Positions 58,865-64,000 of a stretch of 64,000 nucleotides of DNA are shown here, one piece after another (positions within the stretch are counted from its first letter, which is position 1; every line of letters starts with the position of its first letter). Source of the stretch: Ailanthus altissimus (lineage: Eukaryota; Streptophyta; Magnoliopsida; Sapindales; Simaroubaceae). The DNA is taken from contig OX327712.1 in the NCBI GenBank assembly GCA_946807835.1, positions 19,300,001 to 19,364,000 of the forward strand, in the 5' to 3' direction. The notes below the pieces were generated by a model, which did no database searches, was not told the DNA's origin, and worked only from the letters and a program-made list of their open reading frames with translations. A program made the position numbers and the translations under genes.

Positions 58865-61800
58865 TTAATCAGAGCGCGGCAACAAGAAACTAAAGCCTGA
58901 GTTTTCACGAATAAGAGGCGGTGGTTCAATATCGGCAATGTCAATTTGTTCCATTGATTTTGATAAATCATCCACTGAAAATGGGATGCTGTAACATGGC
59001 AAAGTAGTGAGAGCTCAGTGACAGTCATAAAGGTCAGATTCCAGGTAAGGCAGAATGGACAAATGTCACTATTGAAAGCCTATAAAATAGGAATTAATTA
59101 AAAGAACGTGCAGATATGTCATTTGCTAACCTGGAATCATCATCCAACAGGAAGGAGTTACTAACTGCATTGTTGGAATCTTCGGTCATCAATACCCTCA
59201 TATTGGATATAACCTACATAAAACATTCCAAACTCAGTGGTCAATTTTCCCAAATGTGTGCACTGTTATGAAATTTTTATTATACTACCATGTGAGACAG
59301 ATGACTCCAGTCTAGTTTGAGTAATGGCATCAATAAGAACTTACATCCGAAGACACACTATGCGTGCCATACTTGTCATCCCAGTACATTGTACCGATCC
59401 TATACAGCTGCTGTATGCTAAGGACCTGAAAAAGAAGACATTAGGTTGATTGAGATATGAGATAGAAGGGGTATAGATATAACTGTAATAAAATTGCTAT
59501 TATTAGATAAGGCTTCAACTCACTGGGCAGAGGTCGTGGCTTATTTCATCCAGTGTCTTCTTTGGTTTTTGATGTATGACCTGAATTATTGAAACATAGA
59601 ATTTAAGACAACTTCACAATCTTTTTCTTCACCAATATAGCAAGTGATGATGTAACTAGCGGAAAAGGAAATATAAAACAGAAACATACAAGAAAACCGA
59701 TGGCCTGTCTTATATGCTTAAGCTCGTCCCAGGCTGAACCTGCATACTGCATTTATTTTTTGTTTTTTGAGTTACAATTAATTATACAATCAAAAAATGA
59801 AGTGACATTTGTTCAAGGTACCTCATCTGTTGCTTTATAGCACCAATGCTCCAATTCAGCCAATCCAGCTTTAACATATTCACCATTACTAAATGAGCAG
59901 CACTCTCGCCTTAACAAAAGGCTGCAACCAGAAGAGTATGCAGAATATAAGAAGAAAAAACTTGTAGAATGGAAATCGTTTGAAAGTAATATTGGCATAA
60001 ACTCAAACCTGTTGAAAAGTTGAACATTGATGAAGGAAAATATTTGCGTGAAGACCTTACGAACTAAAAATGGGGGTACCTGAAACAGGATATTATAAGT
60101 TCAGAGAAGAGATATTCGATAAAAGCACCCATTCAAAAAGAAATTGGTATTGATGAATTAAGGATCTCAAAGTTTGATAAGACAGCATTGAATCAGAATT
60201 CAGTTAATATAAAGGAATCAGTAATCATGTATATGTTTGGAACTTGAGAATCGTATTGTTGAGTATTTAGAACAACTCGTAATCAATCACCATAATACTA
60301 TGTAAAATGAGAAAGCTGTGAAAATGAATGGAACCAAAAAGGTCTAACTAACATGATTTATCTGCAAAGTGTTTAAGAAGTTCCCAAGGCTCTTCACAAT
60401 CCCTTGCCAGTGAGCAATTAAAGCTTGCTGGGCTGCGGTATTGGCAACTGAACGTGTTCCCTTGACTAAGCTTGCTCGGGATGTTCTTGGTGCCTATTCG
60501 TTATATTAAAACAGAAATTTATACATGTAAGAATTTCTAAGAGGAAGGAATGTTACCCTTTGTTGGTGAACAAATGGAATACCTGTATGCAGAGCCCAAG
60601 CAACGGAGAGATTTCCTTCTTTAGATTATCTCGAATCATTCCATAAATCTTTTCCACATAAGCTGTAAGCTGCTGTTTGAAAAGTAGTGCTGGGTACTTG
60701 GCTTCAACTTGCCGTAAGGTATCCACTCCACCACTTACGCCACCATTGATTAAAGACAGATTAACTCCTTGTGGAGCTCCGCGGAAACTCTGAAATATAC
60801 AAACCACCATGTTTAGCTGGAGAAAAGAGAATTTGATGAACAGCTACTTGATACTAATGGAGAAATTTGTACTTGTGTCATTCTTCCAAAAAGTGTGGCT
60901 GATGATGACCGACGGCGTTGTGGAGCCATTCCAGCCGCTCCACTAGCTTTTAGTGTGCGCTGGAGTAGCAAGAGGAGTGTTGAGGCATTGGATAACCAAT
61001 AGGCCAAGATTTCGTTGTTATCCTGGGTCTGAATTCAAAATGGTAATATTCAAGCTCAACAAGGATTATGAGGTTAAAAAAAGTTATAAAGCTTGATACT
61101 AGGCAGAATGTTGGGCATTTCAAACCTCAATGGCGTTGCCAATTGTCTGAATGATTCGATCAAAAACACTTGTCCGCTCAACTTCAAAAGATCTCCATTG
61201 CAAGAGGCATTTGTATATGATACAGGCAGCAATAGGCCGGTTCCCTGCGAAACCAAGGTGCTGTGCAATGCAGCGAATAAGCAACTCCTGGTTCTCTTGT
61301 TGTTTCTCATTTAATGATTTTTGTGGTTTCTCCTCTATTTCAGAAGGATCTCTGTGGTTTATTGAATGGCTATGCAGATCCTGCTCCCAATTATGAATAT
61401 ATCAATAATAGAGGACAAGGAAGAACACTTCAGTAAATCTCAGAAAGCCTCTCCATTCTTAATTTTCATCGTAGTATAAACATTTATGAGCTTGACTTAC
61501 CAAAGATGACTTTGCATCCCCAGATAAATGGCCAGTATCAGTACTTCTCTGCAATTATCAGACAGTAGAAGATCTCTTGAAACTTCTGAGATAATAAATA
61601 CTAAAGCTGACAATTTCATATTTCATGGCTGAAAGTACCTGTATTATTGATCTGGAGCGTCCTGAAAGGAACTTGTTTGGTGCCATGGATACAGCCTGTT
61701 GCCGCAGTACTTGATTCTCTGACTCTAGATTGGTAAGCTTTTCTTCCAGCCTAATCACCAAAGCACAAGAAGTTATTGACATCAGAAAACTTTAACAGTG

Positions 61801-64000
61801 ATAATTTCTTCAACATATAAATGTAAGTGTTAAACTTTTATAATATGCAACCATTGATTGCAGTTTTCTGATTTGACATCAAAGGATGGTACAAAATAAA
61901 TCCATTAGGACAAGAGTAGAAATACATTACCTGGTTAAGGATTCCTGTAGTTGTTGAGCTTTCTTCTCTGTTTCTTCTACTTTTTTCCCTTTTTCTTCAA
62001 TAATCACTTGGACTTCTTTTGATTTTTTTTCAGATTCATCAGCTCTTTCTTTCTCTGATTCCAATGAGGTCTGTGGTGTCATAAACGAGGGTGGTCAAGA
62101 ATAACTCAAATGAGATGACCATCATCAACTTCTACTATAATGAGCTATGACAATGATGATCTATGCAAACTCACATATTCCTGATGACTAATGGTATTAT
62201 CACCAAGAAAAGGTTTCACCGTGGTATTATGCATAATGTGGAGATCACATTAGTTTATAGATTACTTAATATCACACATCAAATTCAATATAAAGATAGT
62301 TAGCACTGATCAATTAACTAAACCTATTACCCTGAGGCTCTCCAGTTCTGCTGTTAATGATTCAATCTTTTCGGTATCTTCAACTAAAACTTGGGTTTCT
62401 TTAATAACAGGAGGTGCTTCTTCAATAGCCTTCTTTGCAGCCTCTCGTTCCTTGACAAATGATGCTTTTGCTTCGTCAAGTTTGCTCTGCATTTCTTGTA
62501 TCGTATTCTGCAACTTCGTTATTTCCTGTGCCTTTGCTTCTTCCAAGTCAGTCTGCATGCATAGATTCAGACTTTGGGATGAGGGCTATGTACATCAGAC
62601 ATCATATATTAGAATCCTGACATCCATGGTAAAGGATGATAAAAGAAATGTAGTTGAAAAGATGCAAAAGTTGATAGTACGTGATTAAATGTAAATTTCT
62701 TGTAGGAGAAGAATATGCCATATTTTGTCAGTATTAGTAGACCAAATGATATCGGTATATTACCCTTAAACGTTTCTCTAATTGTATACGCCATGTGAGT
62801 TCCTCTACTCGTTTCTCAAGCTTATCTTTTGCTTCTTTTAGTGCCCCTGTTTCCCTAGCAGCCTGCAAAAAATTGATATGGATGTCATTACTAAAGAGTA
62901 AAATAAATACATAATCGATGGAAATGTCAAATATTTCAAGAGGTGGAAATATGTTGAAATAACTTTTAGACCAACAACTGAAGCATAATTCTTTCTCTAT
63001 TAGATTAAACAAAAATCCTTTAGCTTCTCAAAGCATATCCACTAAAAGGCTCATTTCTGGAGAAGTGATACTTGATTGAAACTTTTGGCATAACCCAGAC
63101 TCATCAATGTCGCAGAAAGAATTGTTAGATCTCTGTTTACTTCATTAGAAATGAAAAGAAATTGCTAAAATATACCACTTTCAATTTGTTATAGATTCAA
63201 ATAGAAAAGGTGCTAGAATATACACTTCTATTTGCAAAAGTGTAGTGCTGATGTCTTTGATATGTCTACTTATTTATCATCAATAAGCATATGAATATAA
63301 TATGGTACTTTCATTTGTTGTTCCTTCTGATCAACCAATTTCTAACATTGAGAACCAATTTCTTCAATCTCTCTTTTTATGTTAACCAGAATCATCCATT
63401 CCTCTCTTTTAGCATTTCCTAAAGTTTCATTGCCAGTTTCTGTTTCGAGTCCTTTACTTCAACACATTAGTTTTAATTCTATTTCATGTTGATAAATATT
63501 TCTAAATCATTGTTCCCATTTTTCGTAAGCCACAGAATTGCAATTGTTAGAAGCATACTCTTGCTTGATTAATGCCCATTCACAGAAATGTTGCTAATCC
63601 CTCAGTCCAAACTCCAAAGACGCATGAAAGTTGGAGGTACCTCAAACTGATTATCAGGGAGACAGCAAGCTTATATTCATAATCAGTTTTATATAGATAA
63701 TACACATATATCTAACACTCATTAAGTGATAGATCTTTCAAACAGATGAAATGACTTCCCATGAATAATCTACAGGAAACCAGATTGCTAAAGGTTGTTG
63801 GATACTAACCATTTTAAGCTTCCTCAGTTCTCTCCGAGCAATTCTTCCCCTCCATCTGGTCTGGGCCTTTATTGTTCCTTTCTTCAGTCTCGTATAGTAC
63901 AAGGCAGCTTTATGACAACGCCACCGGGCCTACATATTTTTTTTTTTCATTTTTTCCAAGTGAAGAAGGCAGTTTCATACAACTAAATATGCAAGGAAAA
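58865..64000 (-). CDS. Class XI myosin heavy chain, tail half (partial, runs off the right edge)
   Basis: Actin motor that drives organelle and vesicle movement and cytoplasmic streaming. Seventeen tail exons (690 codons) are in the window: 63810-63929, 62764-62862, 62331-62552, 61931-62070, 61639-61750, 61501-61548, 61126-61380, 60873-61028, 60583-60789, 60353-60493, 60009-60079, 59822-59921, 59690-59746, 59524-59580, 59345-59425, 59131-59213 and 58865-58988. The first has IQ-type calmodulin-binding sequence ([18 protein letters not shown]). A coiled coil follows ([20 protein letters not shown], then Lys/Glu-rich heptads). The globular DIL cargo domain spans about [12 protein letters not shown] through [40 protein letters not shown] and [17 protein letters not shown]. 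The end, [20 protein letters not shown], is typical of plant myosin XI. The motor domain lies beyond 64000. Confidence 0.95.

Noticed and set aside
1..64000. CRISPR arrays, rRNA or tRNA genes, bacterial operons
   Set aside because: None seen. The window is plant nuclear DNA; the only tandem arrays are microsatellites and A+T-rich repeats, and the tRNA-Asp match at 37509 is a retroelement primer site.

Overview
This is nuclear DNA from a flowering plant, most likely a eudicot. It is strongly A+T-rich, its genes are split by many short GT-AG introns, and the gene set includes an ethylene receptor, an AT-hook PPC-domain protein and a class XI myosin. The species cannot be named from the sequence.

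Left part (1-28 kb), conserved single-copy-type genes. On the minus strand: a METTL2/6-type tRNA m3C methyltransferase (2413-6318), a subfamily-II ethylene receptor of the EIN4/ETR2 type (7974-10769), an AHL DNA-binding protein (13874-18300), a MYCBP-like small protein (21228-23410) and the GPI transamidase catalytic subunit GPI8/PIG-K (24327-27756). On the plus strand: a 60S ribosomal L18a-like membrane protein (19879-20686). I rebuilt the exons by hand from splice sites, reading frame and family conservation; every complete model closes in frame. A METTL intron carries a decayed piece of chloroplast DNA (ycf2).

Middle part (28-53 kb), transposon-rich. It holds an LTR-like fragment, a LINE remnant, several diverged copies of one non-coding repeat family, and a decayed Mutator-like transposase. 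At its centre is a complete, very young Ty3/Gypsy element of the Athila type (36065-48159). Its two 1438-bp LTRs differ at only three positions that I could find. It has a 5-bp target duplication (GCAGA), a tRNA-Asp type primer site and an intact 1810-codon gag-pol frame. Between pol and the 3' LTR, where Athila elements usually have an env-like gene, it carries two other open frames. One is a small basic Cys-rich protein. The other is a full-length, intronless LOG enzyme (cytokinin riboside 5'-monophosphate phosphoribohydrolase) with its active-site motifs kept and a TATA box just upstream. A retrotransposon carrying a cytokinin-activating enzyme is the main discovery in this window. The element sits inside another TG...CA insertion, which itself split an older repeat copy, so three insertion layers can be read.

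Right part (53-64 kb). It holds an F-box gene on the plus strand (55159-56406, with a probable 5' UTR intron) and, on the minus strand, the tail half of a class XI myosin (58865 to the right edge). The motor domain lies beyond the window. The host genes are unrelated housekeeping or signalling genes with no operon-like logic. The retrotransposon is the only part whose genes form one functional unit.
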